Source: Trematomus loennbergii (Eukaryota > Chordata > Actinopteri > Perciformes > Nototheniidae). From it: a stretch of 64,000 nt of DNA. The translations under genes were made by a program, and so were the position numbers. The notes beneath the pieces were generated by a model. It had not been told where the DNA came from. It was given only the letters and a program-made list of their open reading frames with translations, and did not search any database. The DNA lies in assembly GCA_012861695.1 (NCBI GenBank), contig JAAOOA010000184.1, positions 186,001-250,000 of the forward strand, in the 5' to 3' direction. Positions 31,913-42,599 of the stretch are shown here, piece after piece; the stretch's first letter is position 1; every line of letters starts with the position of its first letter.

Positions 31913-32921
31913 TTATGAAGGACCGATAATCCAAAGGGTTTCCGTTGAAGGTAGGAATGTTGAGTGGGGGTAATGAAGTTTCTGTTGCTTTACCATTGTT
32001 TCTGTTATTGCGGTCTGTTTTTCCATGATGCTTATTAAGCTGTTCATATTGCCCTCTCCCGTGCTAGAAGACGTGCTGGATGAAGTTGAACTTTCGGGAC
32101 GTTGTGGTATGAATTGTGTTTCACTATTAACGGCATTTGCAGTTTTATTGATGTTTGGTCTATGCTTGTTGGCATTCAAATGAGCATTTTCTTGCTCTAA
32201 TGCTGTACTCACAAACAGTGAGTTATCCCAATATTCATTCATTCTGTCTCCTGCTTTGTACGTGCCTGCATGAGAATCCTCCATTCCTTTGATTATACTT
32301 AATTTTGCAGTGTTTGCTGCAATATCTGTTTCAAGTTCCAGCTGTTCCTTTCTTGCCTTCAAAACAGCTTCCTCCCTTTCCAGTGCTTGCTTCTGAGTCA
32401 GCCTTGCAGCTCGTGCTAACAATTCTGCATTTCGACTTTCCAATTTTATTTTAGCAGATGTGATAGAAGACCGAGAGGATTTCCTTGAACTTTGTGAATG
32501 AACACTCTTTACGTTTGAAATACTGTCCTGAGGTGCAGGACATATGTCCTTTTATTTTTGTCTGGACCATATTGGAGACAGGAGCATCAGCGGTCCAGTT
32601 TAAGACCTCCTGAGTAAACTCTTCCAAGGCAGCTGCTTTGGGGTTGTACCATTCGTCCTGATCCATTTCCACCTCTTTCTCCTCCTCAGTGGACATTAAA
32701 GCTCGAACAAAATCGTTTAACTCTTCCATTTCCTTGCGTAGTTGTGTAAACTCGCTTTCCATTTTCGACTTAACCAGTTCCACATTGCAGACATTTTCCA
32801 TTAATTGTCTGATTTCGTTTCTTTTCCTTGTCAATGCACCCAATTTTACACTCCTTGATGATTTCAGTCGTTTGAGCCTTTCCATATACACATAGTCAAT
32901 GTCGCTTTCCAAGTCTGCCAT
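31913..32921 (-). pseudogene. BEL/Pao gag N-terminal coiled-coil region
   Basis: Two adjacent minus-strand frames are present. The first (32,451-32,921) starts MADLESDIDYVYMERLKRLK and is rich in K/E heptad-like stretches. The second (31,913-32,443) has LTQKQALEREEAVLKARKEQ and a serine/threonine-rich SSTSSSTSSSTGEGN patch. The two are separated by a frameshift near 32,450-32,560. The high charge and heptad pattern suggest a coiled coil. The ATG at about 32,921 sits about 240 bp inside the 5' LTR, a plausible leader length. Confidence 0.75.
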
Positions 32922-33157
32922 TTTTGTTCAAGACGACACATTTATTCCTTTTGATTTTTACTTCATTGTTTATGGACTTTCATTGTCTTGCATTGATTTC
33001 CATTGCGTTTTGTACTGTTTTCCGCGAGTTTTCAGGAAGTAGAAGCCGTAGTAAAACGAAGGCGAGTGTTTGACACACTGTTATGAGTTCTGAGTCCTTG
33101 TTTTCAAAACAAACATTTCCACGGACCAGTGCTCATGAAGCTGGGTTTTTTGACGAA

Positions 33158-33587
33158 TAAAAGAGCAATCTTTTCCCACTTTAAGATCTTTTCTGTTCTT
33201 TGGTTTTAGCGCCTGGCCGACGCGCTCACACATCAGATATATATTGTTTGTTTTTGGTACATTTATTTCCATGTTATCGTTTCCATTTCTTCACTGTTCA
33301 TTCTCTTCTTTAAACACAAATTTAAGGTATCTTACCAGACGATGTTGAAACAGTTTCGTCACTTAAATAAACAAATCGTAACTTCTCTGCAGTGCAGCGG
33401 TCAAAAAACGTGTGGCTTCACAACCAAAATAGAACCCAGAGTATAATCAGCAGAGGCAATCGCAGCACCAATCAGCCGCTCCGCCCAACCGTGGCTGCGG
33501 ATCACGATCAACTGACACCAATCAATTATACTCCATTACATACATTAAATTATTAAATAATCAAAATAACAAATCAACGTTTTGGCA
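33158..33587 (-). repeat. BEL/Pao LTR (5' LTR of the minus-strand element)
   Basis: Direct repeat partner of 28,883-29,337 with high similarity. On the minus strand it begins TGCCAAAACGTTG. Flanked outside by TCGTC and then by the MITE remainder. Confidence 0.88.
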
Positions 33588-33621
33588 TCGTCCAACAAAA
33601 TTAATTATCGTGACAGGCCTA

Positions 33622-33768
33622 GTGGAAGTACATTCCTGGTCTTCCCTCTAACAACTCCTCCCTTGTTTCTGATGAGGTTAACCAGCTTGCTGTGATGCTT
33701 GTCCAAGGAAGTCAGGAATCGTTGTTGAAGTGGAACAGTTGTAATCCTCATAAATTCAGCATTAATCT
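33622..33768 (-). pseudogene. SAMD3-like gene, exon (minus strand)
   Basis: Minus-strand reading after an acceptor (TTTTAAAAG, ending about 33,769) gives INAEFMRITTVPLQQRFLTS, LDKHHSKLVNLIRNKGG, then VVRGKTRN. This matches the segment following the ARWPALF motif in the teleost family annotated as sterile-alpha-motif-domain-protein-3-like (family recalled from memory). It aligns in layout with the plus-strand exon at 48,065-48,217. It is cut off on its left by the MITE carrying the BEL element. Part of the pseudogene spanning 33.6-35.0 kb. Confidence 0.7.
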
Positions 33769-33889
33769 TTTAAAAAACAAAAGAGCACATGCCGATTTTC
33801 TTTCATGACATGTTACATCGGCACTGTTTGGTGTATACGATCTAATCTTTGATAAAAGATGCCATCTTGATATAAACATTGTTACTTAC

Positions 33890-34560
33890 CTCATCCATTG
33901 TCAACAATGCAGGCCATCTCTCTTTTAACATTTGTGTTTTACGACCGCTGTATTCGTCTGCCTGTATTGTCTGTGTTTTATCTGTTGTAACTTTGTTCAT
34001 GCTGCCCTTCTTGGCCAGGTCGCTCTTGAAAAAGAGATTTTAATCTCAATGAGACTTTTTACCCGGTTAAATAAAGGATATATATAACTCTTCCACTCCC
34101 AATTCCTTTTCCACTATGTCCCGTCTTCAATGTGAAAAAGTCTTGTCCATTTTGTCCTTTATTAAATATACCAGCCTCTCACTTTCCAGTCTTTCTGGGG
34201 TCTGTCCAATTGGAATGTCTGGTATGTGGTTGGCCTCACCTCTCCTCTGTCTTTTTACTTTTTGTGCTGGCAATGCATCCTAGAGCTTTGGACTTCAGTG
34301 AATTCAGGAGCAATTCAAAACACCCAATTCCTTTTAGCTGAGTTCGGTTGTTGCCCATTTTTGTCTTCAGCCACCACTTCCAACTGTAGCAACTGTTGTA
34401 AGAACCATATTCAGAGAGGCATGGATGCTTCTGGATTAGTGCTTCAGCAACCGTCTGTTGGGTAGGCTTTGTACTTGAATATCTCTTCAGCTAGCTTTTC
34501 AAGAATATCCAACTTTGTTTTTGTTATCAGTGACAACCTTTTCATGTCTGACCTATACAT
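33890..34560 (-). pseudogene. SAMD3-like gene, central exon(s), disrupted by a repeat
   Basis: From right to left on the minus strand: KTKLDILEKLAEEIFKYKAY and EALIQKHPCLSEYGSYNSCY, followed by KWWLKTKMGNNRTQLKGIGC (about 34,290-34,530), a frameshifted stretch, then RRDIVEKELGVEE near 34,090-34,130. A common repeat (about 33,945-34,078) interrupts, and the exon ends RKTQMLKERWPALLTMDE with donor GTAAGT just beyond 33,890. The EEIFKYK..YP and RWPALL motifs are hallmarks of this multicopy fish family. Stops and frameshifts make it a pseudogene. Confidence 0.7.
33945..34080. repeat. Common fish repeat tail inserted in the SAMD3-like exon
   Basis: Contains CCTTCTTGGCCAGGTCGCTC, TTGAAAAAGAGATTTTAATC and ACCCGGTTAAATAAAGG. 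I recall this combination as a very frequent teleost interspersed repeat end. The family reading (GVEE ... RKTQ) resumes on either side, so it is an insertion. Confidence 0.65.
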
Positions 34561-34980
34561 TACATTTCCCTTTTCCAACTGAAGTTCAGTGTCATAAGAA
34601 AATGTTGGTATAGGGAATTCTCTTCCACATATGAGTTCTTGTAGAGACTGAGCTGGAGGTCAGTATTGTCTGATTGAGCAGACACTGCTTCTTCACAGAA
34701 AGTAAGGATATATTCTTGGACGTCCTCATCAGGTATTGGGATGACCTTGATCATTGCCAAATCTTCAAGGTCAGTGGATGTCAGGTTGACTAGTGCATCT
34801 CCAAAGTCTCTGTCTTGATATTGCATTCTAAAACCTCCATTAATTCACACACTTTCCTGACCTCATCAGTAAACTGCTCCATTACCTTTGGAATACCATT
34901 AGGCAGAACTAGCTTCCTGTTGTCATCGGGATTCAGAATAATTTGAAAGTTGGCGGGCGTTTTCACGGCCATGTCAGGAA
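34560..34980 (-). pseudogene. SAMD3-like gene, first coding exon (PB1/ubiquitin-like domain), frameshifted
   Basis: A splice acceptor (TTTTTTCTAG) ends at about 34,981, and an ATG at 34,973-34,975 begins MAVKTPANFQIILNPDDNRK, continuing LVLPNGIPKVMEQFTDEVRK. A one-base shift near 34,850 is needed to continue to YQDRDFGDALVNLTSTDL and EDLAMIKVIPIPDED. This is the N-terminal PB1-like domain layout (IPK..EEL..EV...F.LQYQD.DFGD...L.....L.D.A..KVI) of fish SAMD3-like proteins. The acidic/serine linker follows. The frameshift plus the downstream lesions support pseudogene status. Confidence 0.72.
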
Positions 34981-35009
34981 CTAGAAAAAATAATAATATA
35001 AACAATGAT

Positions 35010-36000
35010 ATGAGTAATAGTACAATTATACAGTGAAAACTGAAAGCAAATGTCTCTCTTACAATAGTGACATGCCTGGATGACAGAGCAAATTATTGCC
35101 ACCAGTAGCTGTTCAATAAACATACAGATGTGAGGATTGAATTTACATGCAACAAAATTAATGAAGTGCAGTCTTGTATTTTTCATTTACTTGTACAATA
35201 CACAAGCGTATTGAAAAGTATTATGTAATCTCTTAAGAATTTTACAGGGAACCATTTAAATAAGTCTCTAATGCATTGTAAATGTACTACATGTAATTGA
35301 GGGAGATTATTATTATTATTATTAAGGGACACTTAAATAGACATTAAAGAAAAGTCCTCTGCACTTGTTTCATCTGAAGGCTCAGTACTAATACTATCAG
35401 TTGGGATATCATCACAAAAATGAGGTTAAGCTTGACCTGTCTTTCAAGTGTACCAGGCTTAAAGTCATTTACTGAACAACTTTCAACAATTAACGAAATG
35501 CTGAATGGTACACTTTCAACTGATCTATGCAAACTATAACGTTGAGTTATATTTGTTTTCAGTTACTTCAACAATAAAGCAATATTGTTAGTTCCTAGAG
35601 TATTTCAACGTACAGTATAACTCGTACTAGAGTATTATTATTTCACAAAAATCTTCTTAATTGAAGAAAACCCTGACATTCTGCACATGTGTGACCGCGG
35701 CCGTGCACACGGCCTAAAGTTAGCTGTTCTACTGATCAAATTTGCCCTTTTACTCAAATTTATGAAACAGCAAAAACTCCTCAGATTAAATTAAAAACAC
35801 GATACAGTTGGCAGTCAACAAAAAGGATCAAGACAAGGATTTACTCCCAAGAGTATGATATTTATTTATAAATATCAAACACATTTACAAACAATACTTT
35901 AACCAGTAAAAACAACAATTTATTATGAATTCATCCACACCAAGAATGCTATTTAAAATGGTATCCAGCCTATAAAAACTGACTAAATGAGCGCAGACAG
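35010..36000. other. AT-rich stretch, no gene recognised
   Basis: Holds a short ATT microsatellite at about 35,309-35,323. It may include the first intron of the SAMD3-like pseudogene. No other feature could be supported. Confidence 0.4.
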
Positions 36001-36019
36001 TTACTGTTGGGAGGGTAAA

Positions 36020-36300
36020 ATAACACAGGTGTCTGTCTGCAGCCGGAGGAGAGAGGAGGGGTCAGGGACAAAGTGCAACGCTGAAAAAAATACTGCAAAT
36101 AAACAACTAAAACCACCCATTTTCGCAAAGTTGCATGTGTAGTTTAAGCAACAGTATATTATTGTGTGATTTAAAATGTGATGTTTGTAGCTTTATAACA
36201 GGAGTTATTGAGTATAGTATCTTTATTCAGCGTTGCACTTTGTAGACGGTCCCTGACCCCTCCTCTCTCCTCTGGCTGCAGACAGACACCTGTGTGATGT
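36020..36300. repeat. Fold-back (inverted) repeat, about 70-bp arms
   Basis: The arm at 36,029-36,090 (CAGGTGTCTGTCTGCAGCCG ... GGGTCAGGGAC ... TGCAACGCTGA) is mirrored at 36,228-36,297 (TCAGCGTTGCACTTTGTAGA ... GACAGACACCTG). The central spacer is about 140 bp. This is typical of a MITE or a small inverted duplication. No flanking duplication was identified. Confidence 0.7.
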
Positions 36301-36616
36301 GTCCAGCTCAGAGGGCGGCGGGTGTGAAGTTGTTTTGATGAAATTGGATTGTGGATAGTTGTTTACCTTATTACGGTAGTTAGTTTCTGTTTTAGCAACG
36401 TTTTGTTTATGAGTGTTTGATCCGTGAAGTTCCAATCCGTCAATAACTATCTGCTGTAACGACCCCTCAGCCCCGGAGTGATTTCATCTTTATTCTCTTA
36501 ACATAACAGCTTTAATCTCGTAATTATCCTTATAATAAAACATTGCTCCTACATGTAACATAATAATGAAAAGTTTAACTGTGAACTGTCCTCACTGCAT
36601 GTTCGATTAAATGTCA

Positions 36617-36860
36617 TCATCTTTTTTGTAGCAGTGCTTTTTTCTTCTGAGTCGTGCCTTGGTTCCTGACGAAGTCTCTAATATTTTGCAAAGAGCGACC
36701 AGCCAGAATAGGATGCTCTGCTGCTTTGCACTGTCTGCATTCTATCATCGTGGCCAATTTCCCCTTGGCAATGTGTGCATTAAAGTGTCTCAAAACTGCT
36801 GCTACCTCTTTGGGAGACCACTTCTGTTTTTGCATCCTCCTGGATTCCTCTCCACAGCAT
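36617..36860 (-). pseudogene. Exon of an unidentified multicopy fish protein family
   Basis: The minus-strand frame includes KQKWSPKEVAAVLRHFNAHI, KGKLATMIECRQCKAAEHPI, and AGRSLQNIRDFVRNQGTTQK, then a stop. The pattern (W..KE..AV..HF...I..GKLA....C.QCK.AE.P.L..R....IRDFVRN.G) is one I recall from uncharacterised teleost proteins, C-terminal in those models. It is coherent, contains two CxxC-like cysteines and has no internal stop. Upstream coding sequence is probably 36,970-37,160. The function is unknown. Confidence 0.55.
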
Positions 36861-36963
36861 TTTCAAGAGACTCCACAAACAGAAAAAGAGACCAGTCAAT
36901 GGTAACCAAGTGAACACGTATTTGATTTAAGATGTATTATGTTATTTACTAAAACTATAACTA

Positions 36964-37160
36964 CAAATGGGTTTGGGATGAAGCAATCAAACTGTCTTTC
37001 CGGCTTTCCTTCTTCCATTTTCTGATATTGTGCTGGTTCTGAACAATAGCATGTAGTGCAAATGCTAATGCTTGCTCTTTGCCATATTTAAACATCTGTA
37101 AGTCTAACTGCAGAGCTTGCAGGAATGATTCTTCTGTATGTAGGGTTACGTTTTTTTTTT
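36964..37160 (-). pseudogene. Upstream segment of the same unidentified gene
   Basis: Minus-strand reading includes EESFLQALQLDLQMFKYGKE and QALAFALHAIVQNQHNIRKW. It follows directly on a MITE (37,168-37,370), whose sequence accidentally extends the frame. The segment ends with a stop near 36,964. The helical, leucine-rich character is consistent with part of a larger protein. It lies in the correct order before the 36,617-36,860 segment. Confidence 0.45.
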
Positions 37161-37167
37161 TACTTAA

Positions 37168-37370
37168 AGGTGGGTTAGGTAAGTTTGAGAAACCGGCTCG
37201 AGATACACTTTTTGTTATATTCCATGGAATGCTCTTAACATCCCGATAGCAATGAATATCTTGTGCTTTGACAAAAATCCATAAAAAAATGTCAGCTGTG
37301 GTACTGTAAAAAGCACGACCAATCATTTTGCGCACTCGAGCTGGTTTCTCCAAAATTACCTACCCCACCT
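37168..37370. mobile_element. 203-bp TTAA-flanked MITE (AGGTGGG termini)
   Basis: TTAA flanks both sides (37164-37167 and 37371-37374). Inverted termini are AGGTGGGTTAGGTAA and TTACCTACCCCACCT. The interior includes TATATTCCATGGAATGCTC-like sequence and AAAGCACGACCAATCATTTT. A partial copy is at 47,001-47,180. The TTAA target suggests piggyBac or Kolobok. Confidence 0.88.
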
Positions 37371-37814
37371 TTAAGCAGCTTAAAGTTTGTATTTGACATA
37401 ATAATAGTACTTACGGATCAAGTTTTCTGAGACTTGTATTTTGTCCTCACAATGTTTTTAAATGACTTTTTAACAAAAACGACGCATGTAACAATATAGT
37501 TTCAGGAAACCATATTCTGTTAATTTTTGGTCATGATAAACTCAAATCTTCCAGTTTAACAGAAAAATTCAGTTCATGGCTTTAACGTTTAACGCTTCAC
37601 GATAACCTGAACCAGGGTTTAACCTCCATGCTTGAGAAAGTGACTCATTGGTAGTAGCAGAGTATTTTGTGTACATTTACCAGGTGGCTCATGCATGTCC
37701 CCTGCCAGGCTCCTTGTCATTCTCATCTGCATTTGTGTTCAATGCTAGAAAAGAAGAAGAAAACATCCATCTTAACCAAGAGATTTGTGTAAATATTCAA
37801 TCTTCATTTCAGCT

Positions 37815-38578
37815 ATTATAATAATAATAATACATTTATTTTGGGGGTGCCTTTCATAACACCCAAGACACCTTACAGGGCATAGGGGCAATATAGGGAA
37901 CAATTAAAACAGTGGATTTAGTGAAATATCAGCCGGGGTAGGACAAGACAAACAACAGGAAATGGACTATAGAAGGACACAAAAGGACACAGGGTACAGT
38001 TTATAAAGAAAATGCCAGTTTGAACAGGTGGGTTTTGAGTTGGGTTTTGAATGTTGTTATGGAATCAGACTGTCGGATTTGTAGTGGCAGGGAGTTCCAG
38101 AGTCTGGGAGCCAAGCAGCTGAAAACTCGAGCACCCATGGTTTTGAGGCGAGAGCTTGGGACGGTGAGAAGTCCTACGGACAAGGTGCGGGAGGGGGTGT
38201 ACTCCTGAAGGAGGTCGGTGATGTAGATGGGGGCAAGGTTATGGAGAGCTTTATATATGAGTAGAAGGTTTTTGGAGTCAATACGGTAGCGTACAGGAAG
38301 CCAGTGTAACTGAGTGAGAATGGGGGTGATGTGGTCGGTTGAGTTGGTGCGGGTGATGATCCGGGCAGCAGAGTTCTGGATTATTTGCAGTCTATTGAGG
38401 AGTTTGATGGGAAGGCCAGTCAGAAATCAATCCGGGATGTGACGAATGAGTGGACCAGGATTTCAGTGCTGGGTTGGGACAGAGATGAGCGGAGTCTGGA
38501 GATGTTCCGAAGATGAAAGAAGGCGGTGCGGGTGATGTTTTTTATGTGTGGTGCGAATGAGAGGGAGCTAAATGTTAT
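37815..38578 (-). pseudogene. L2-type LINE, 5'-truncated tail
   Basis: The minus strand encodes LLTVPSSRLKTMGARVFSCL, APRLWNSLPLQIRQSDSITT and FKTQLKTHLFKLAFSL, the C-terminal end of L2-type LINE ORF2. The 3' end is an ATA/ATT microsatellite at about 37,818-37,832. Upstream (to the right) the RT reading continues in broken frames to about 38,578. Confidence 0.85.
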
Positions 38579-38691
38579 TACATGATTACAAAAGCAGGGA
38601 GTCTACACCCGCACCTTAAAAAAAAAAAGGTGATACTTAAAGTTGTGCACCTACTGAGCAGCTCTTACTGTGGATTAGCTTATTTTAAGTA

Positions 38692-39418
38692 CCGTAATTT
38701 TCGGACTATAAACCGCGACTTTTTTCCCATTTTTCGACCCTGCGGCTTATATAACGGTGCGGCTAATCTATGGATTTTTACAGCTCCGACGACTTGCTCT
38801 GAAAACACGGAGGAGCAAAACAACAAACGAGTGAAACAAAGCGTATATTAACGCCCGGGAAATATACCCATTTTTACGCTGTTTCAGGAGCGCCTCTAAC
38901 ATTGTTTTGAAGGCCTGTTGCTAGCGGGGGATGCTAGCGGGGGATCCTCGGGCTAGCCCTGTAGACACCGGGCCGAGAGAGCGCAAGGGACCGGGACAGG
39001 AGCTCCGCGGGATAACGACCAGGTTTGACTGACCCTGCCAGTCCTATCTTATAACACAAAGAAGACGTAACCTCTCCTAAGTTTGAAAGTTGAAAAGTTT
39101 GTGTGTCTGAAACGCTATGTGATACAGTACAGTTTACACAGCACAGTACATGTTCTGTAGCTACTATTGCACTAAATGGTAACACTTGAATACGTTATGC
39201 AAATATGCAACTTGTTTGTTGAAATGTTAATAAATGGGAGCTTCCTCAAACAGCCATCTCTTTCCCGACAATCCCCTCTGTGCACGAACCCTTAATATGG
39301 TAATTAAACATTAAAACACCTGCGGCTTATAGTCCAGTGCGGCTTATATATGTACACATCATTCAATTTAGCTGCTGCGGCTTATATTCAGGTGCGCTTT
39401 ATAGTGCGAAAATTACGG
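38692..39418. mobile_element. TA-flanked MITE (CCGTAATTTTCGGACTATA termini)
   Basis: Inverted ends are CCGTAATTTTCGGACTATA (left) and TATAGTGCGAAAATTACGG (right), each flanked by TA (38690-38691 and 39419-39420). A TA target indicates Tc1/mariner-type transposition. GCGGCTTATA motifs are repeated near both ends (38,750; 39,322; 39,341; 39,377). From memory this is a widespread vertebrate mariner-derived MITE. No transposase is present. Confidence 0.88.
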
Positions 39419-39837
39419 TAAATGTTCCTGCTCAGCTCTTGTTCTTACAATGTTGTGTCGTTTATTGTAAGTTCTTTGGACCAAAACGTCAGCTAAATGC
39501 AATGTAGCATCTAATTATTTTTAAAGTTGCTTGCTAGTTAAAACCTGTACCATCCATACCTTGAGACGTGCCTTCTAGGGCGGAATCAATATCTGTAAAT
39601 GGATATGGAGCGTACATTCTGTTGCACTTACCGTGTCTCACTCTCTCATTCATATCATATCACATCATATATTTAATTATCTGTGTCAGCTTGTTGAGCT
39701 GAATTTAGCCGTTCAACACATCGGAGGCGGGCACTTACAGTGCCACAGACTATGCATTAGTAACAGTTATTTTATTAGCGTTAACAAAATTGATGTAGCC
39801 TTTGCTGAGAGTGATTTTAAGATATCAAAAACATTTG

Positions 39838-40192
39838 AAGGAGCACCGACATTTAGATGATAGCAGCTTGACAGAAGAACAGCGGCTCTTCATCCTCCGC
39901 AGAATGCGGAGGTTCAACATGGACTCCAGGATACTCTGCAATTTCTACAGGTGCACCATAGAGAGTATCCTGACTGGCAGCATCACGGCCTGGTATGGCA
40001 GCTGCACCGCCCTCAACCGTAAGGCTTTACAGAGGGTGGGGAAAGCTGCACAGCTCATCGCCAGGACGGAGCTGCCCCTGTATATAGTATGTTGCATTGT
40101 TGGAGAAGATTGGGACGCAATCATTTCACTGCCAGACTACACTGTAGCTTCTGTGCATGTGACAATAAAGCCTTTGAATTGAATTGAACATG
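39838..40192 (+). pseudogene. Rex-like LINE tail
   Basis: Plus-strand reading gives RRMRRFNMDSRILCNFYRCT, IESILTGSITAWYGSCTALN and KALQRVGKAAQLIARTELPL, the C-terminal end of a LINE RT region. It ends in GTGACAATAAAGCCTTTGAA followed by the TTGAATTGA tail. I associate this with Rex/CR1-like fish LINEs, but the precise clade is uncertain. It is 5' truncated and inserted into copy 2 of the TIR transposon. Confidence 0.75.
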
Positions 40193-40225
40193 TAAAAGAC
40201 GGGAGAAAATTAGTGTTGCACTTAA

Positions 40226-41999
40226 AGGAGAGGTGTCATGCTTTTCCGTTATTACCCGTCCCCTTGTGTGTTATGAAGGTTTTTATGCATGTAAACGGTG
40301 TGCAGAGTGAAGTAAAAAGATATGATTCTACACTGTATTGAAGTAAACATGTATTATTTTGAATTGTATTTTAGTGAACATGTATTGTTTGAACTGTTTT
40401 AAGTAATCACAACTGTTATAGGTAATCACAACGGTTTTGGGTAATCATATATATAGAAATGATATTCTTACTTTCAAACTCACTGACCCAGAGATTCTGT
40501 GTCACACACACACATTGGCCTTTTCACCCCTAAAAACAGATGTTGGTTTTAAAGTCATTAAAGACATCATTACACCGCTCCTTTTTACCCCTCCACAACA
40601 GATGTTGTTTTTAAAGTCGTTAAAGACCTCCTTAAATATGTGGAGAAAGGTTTAAATGTCTGGAAAAGGAATGGAGTTAAGATTGGGGGAGATAAGGGTT
40701 GACTTTTGACCTTGTGAAACTTAGGAATTTGACGTTCTGGTCGGAACTCTGATTCGCTGTATTGAACCCGACCAGGAGTGAATCCAACCAGTAAAAACAC
40801 TTGGGGGATGTGACCAGCTCACACAGCTCCTCCTCTCGGACTCTCTCATTCGCTTTGGAATGAAAGGGGAAGGAAAAAGTTAACCCATCTCCGCCCCAAA
40901 ATAGGGATATGTATACTGTTGTTTTTGAGTGTAAAATGCTTCTGGTTTGTTGAAAGCTGGTGCTAGAAGACGGTAAACCGCATCACAAACCTGGAGTCCA
41001 TACTTCTCTTTTCTGAAAGCTGGTCTGTCTACCTGTAAAACCGCATCACAAGCCTGAAGCCCGGAGTACTCTGTATAACTTGTATATGTGTTTGGTTTCC
41101 TACCAGTAAACTCAGATAATTGTTATAACTTTTGATTCCGGTGTTTTCAATTCCTTCTTTATTTTAATAGAGATTTCAGCCTCATCCAACGAACGGCGCG
41201 TAGCAGAGGGGTGGCTATCAGCCACCAAATGGTATTCTGCTCCAACAAGAGTCAAAACCCTCAAAGTACACCCTGTAGCGAGTAAAACTCTAACACAGAA
41301 AATACCTCCCCAAAACGCCTCGTTGGAGAATCGTCACTGCCCATTTGAGTCTTCCATTTCGTTCCGGGTATGGCATGATGTCAAGCGGTACCCGGAACGA
41401 AATGGACCAATCCCGAAGAGCCGTTACGTTACGTCCGCGGAGCCGTTACGTTAAGCCCCCGCTGATTGGTCCAAATTGACCGATCCACGGACTTCCTCAC
41501 ACACACATCTGTGTGCAGGGAGCAGGCAGCTCAGCTGATTTCTCCTCCCTGGCTGCAGGCTGATAACAGACAGTTGGGATCGCGGCAAAATTCTCTCTGC
41601 AGACCCATTCTCACAGCGTTTATCAACCTTTTTCTTACTCAATATCAAGCCACACTTATTGTTTTTACTTCGGATGTGAGGTGTGTGCTCAGGATGAATT
41701 TGGCTGTGTTTCGCTATGTATCCTAAACAAGGAAGCAACACCTCCACGGAGCTCAGCGCGATTCACAACGTTCCGACCAATCAGAGCACACTGTGCTCAC
41801 AGGGAGGGTGGGGGCTGGAGCTTTTGGAGCTACAACGAGCCGTTAAAGGCAGATAGTGAAATTCAGTGAATACAAGTAGTTTACAGAGATGCTGTATGAG
41901 AAACCAATGTGAGTTTGGAAAAATGCACAGTATAAATCTATTTTAGTAGACCTCAACAATGGAATTATGATCAGTGGAAATGGCCATGACACCTCTCCT
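40226..41999. mobile_element. TTAA-flanked DNA transposon, copy 2, containing solo LTR B
   Basis: TTAA flanks both ends (40222-40225 and 42000-42003). Termini AGGAGAGGTGTCATG and CATGACACCTCTCCT form the inverted repeat. It shares the left interior TGCTTTTCCGTTATTACCCG and the right interior with copy 1 (14,538-16,435), but the middle differs (41,400-41,760). A complete solo LTR lies at 40,308-41,247. Confidence 0.88.
40308..41247 (+). mobile_element. Solo LTR, family B (copy 2)
   Basis: Starts TGAAGTAAAA and ends CTCCAACA, flanked by a 4-bp duplication AGAG (40304-40307 and 41248-41251). The empty site is visible in TTAA element copy 1 at about 14,619 (GTGCAGAGTCACAAACCC), which verifies the boundaries. 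It is collinear with copy 1 at 18,112-19,433. Confidence 0.9.
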
Positions 42000-42599
42000 T
42001 TAATGAATGCTACAATTAACTTTTATTAAACCTCCACCAACCTTTAAGTTATGAAAGTAAGCCTGCTCACAGCATTGAATTATGTTTTATATTTAATTTG
42101 TAATGACTGACGTAGCAAATATCATCTATTTTATTCCACATGACTGCATGCAACAAATTACGTTGAGGAAATCAATGTAATCAAAGTCAGATCTACGTAT
42201 GCATTAGATTGGCAGTGATATTATTAATCCGTTCATTTAGGCATTTATACAGTCAGAGATGTTTTCTGCCGGCTGTTCTTCCTGCACTTTGCAGCTGCAC
42301 GTTTAATTTAGCATGAATTATGAGTTCAAACTGGATGATTTTGTGTAATATTGTAGTGTAGCCTACTCTTCAGTTGTGAAGTGACGCTCTGCTAACAGGA
42401 CACTTGTTCCCGTTTGTGATTGGTCAGAAGCTGCTAACTCTCCCCATTCCATGTGTACGCACCATAGACTGTATATAAATGGACGTAGGGTCCGTGACGT
42501 CACCCATAGGATTCTGCAGAGTTGCCGAGAAGCCCTTAGTAGGCGGAGTCGGCCACTAACGGCTCGACAGTGGCGTCAGAGTTCCACTCCCGCCTGCTC

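Larger units (their letters stand above)
28883..33587 (-). mobile_element. BEL/Pao LTR retrotransposon, internally deleted
   Basis: Two direct long terminal repeats (28,883-29,337 and 33,158-33,587) enclose minus-strand gag, protease, RT-start and integrase-end sequences. The flanks share TCGTC (28878-28882 and 33588-33592; one base longer if ATCGTC is counted). Comparison with the empty MITE copy at 49,027-49,060 supports these outer edges. Most of pol is missing, gag is frameshifted, and a LINE copy sits in the zinc-knuckle region, so the element is dead. Internal and LTR order identify BEL/Pao. Confidence 0.9.

Noticed and set aside
36961..37353. 130-codon minus-strand frame taken as one exon
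   Set aside because: Its first half is translated MITE (37,168-37,370); only the part from about 37,160 to 36,964 looks protein-like.
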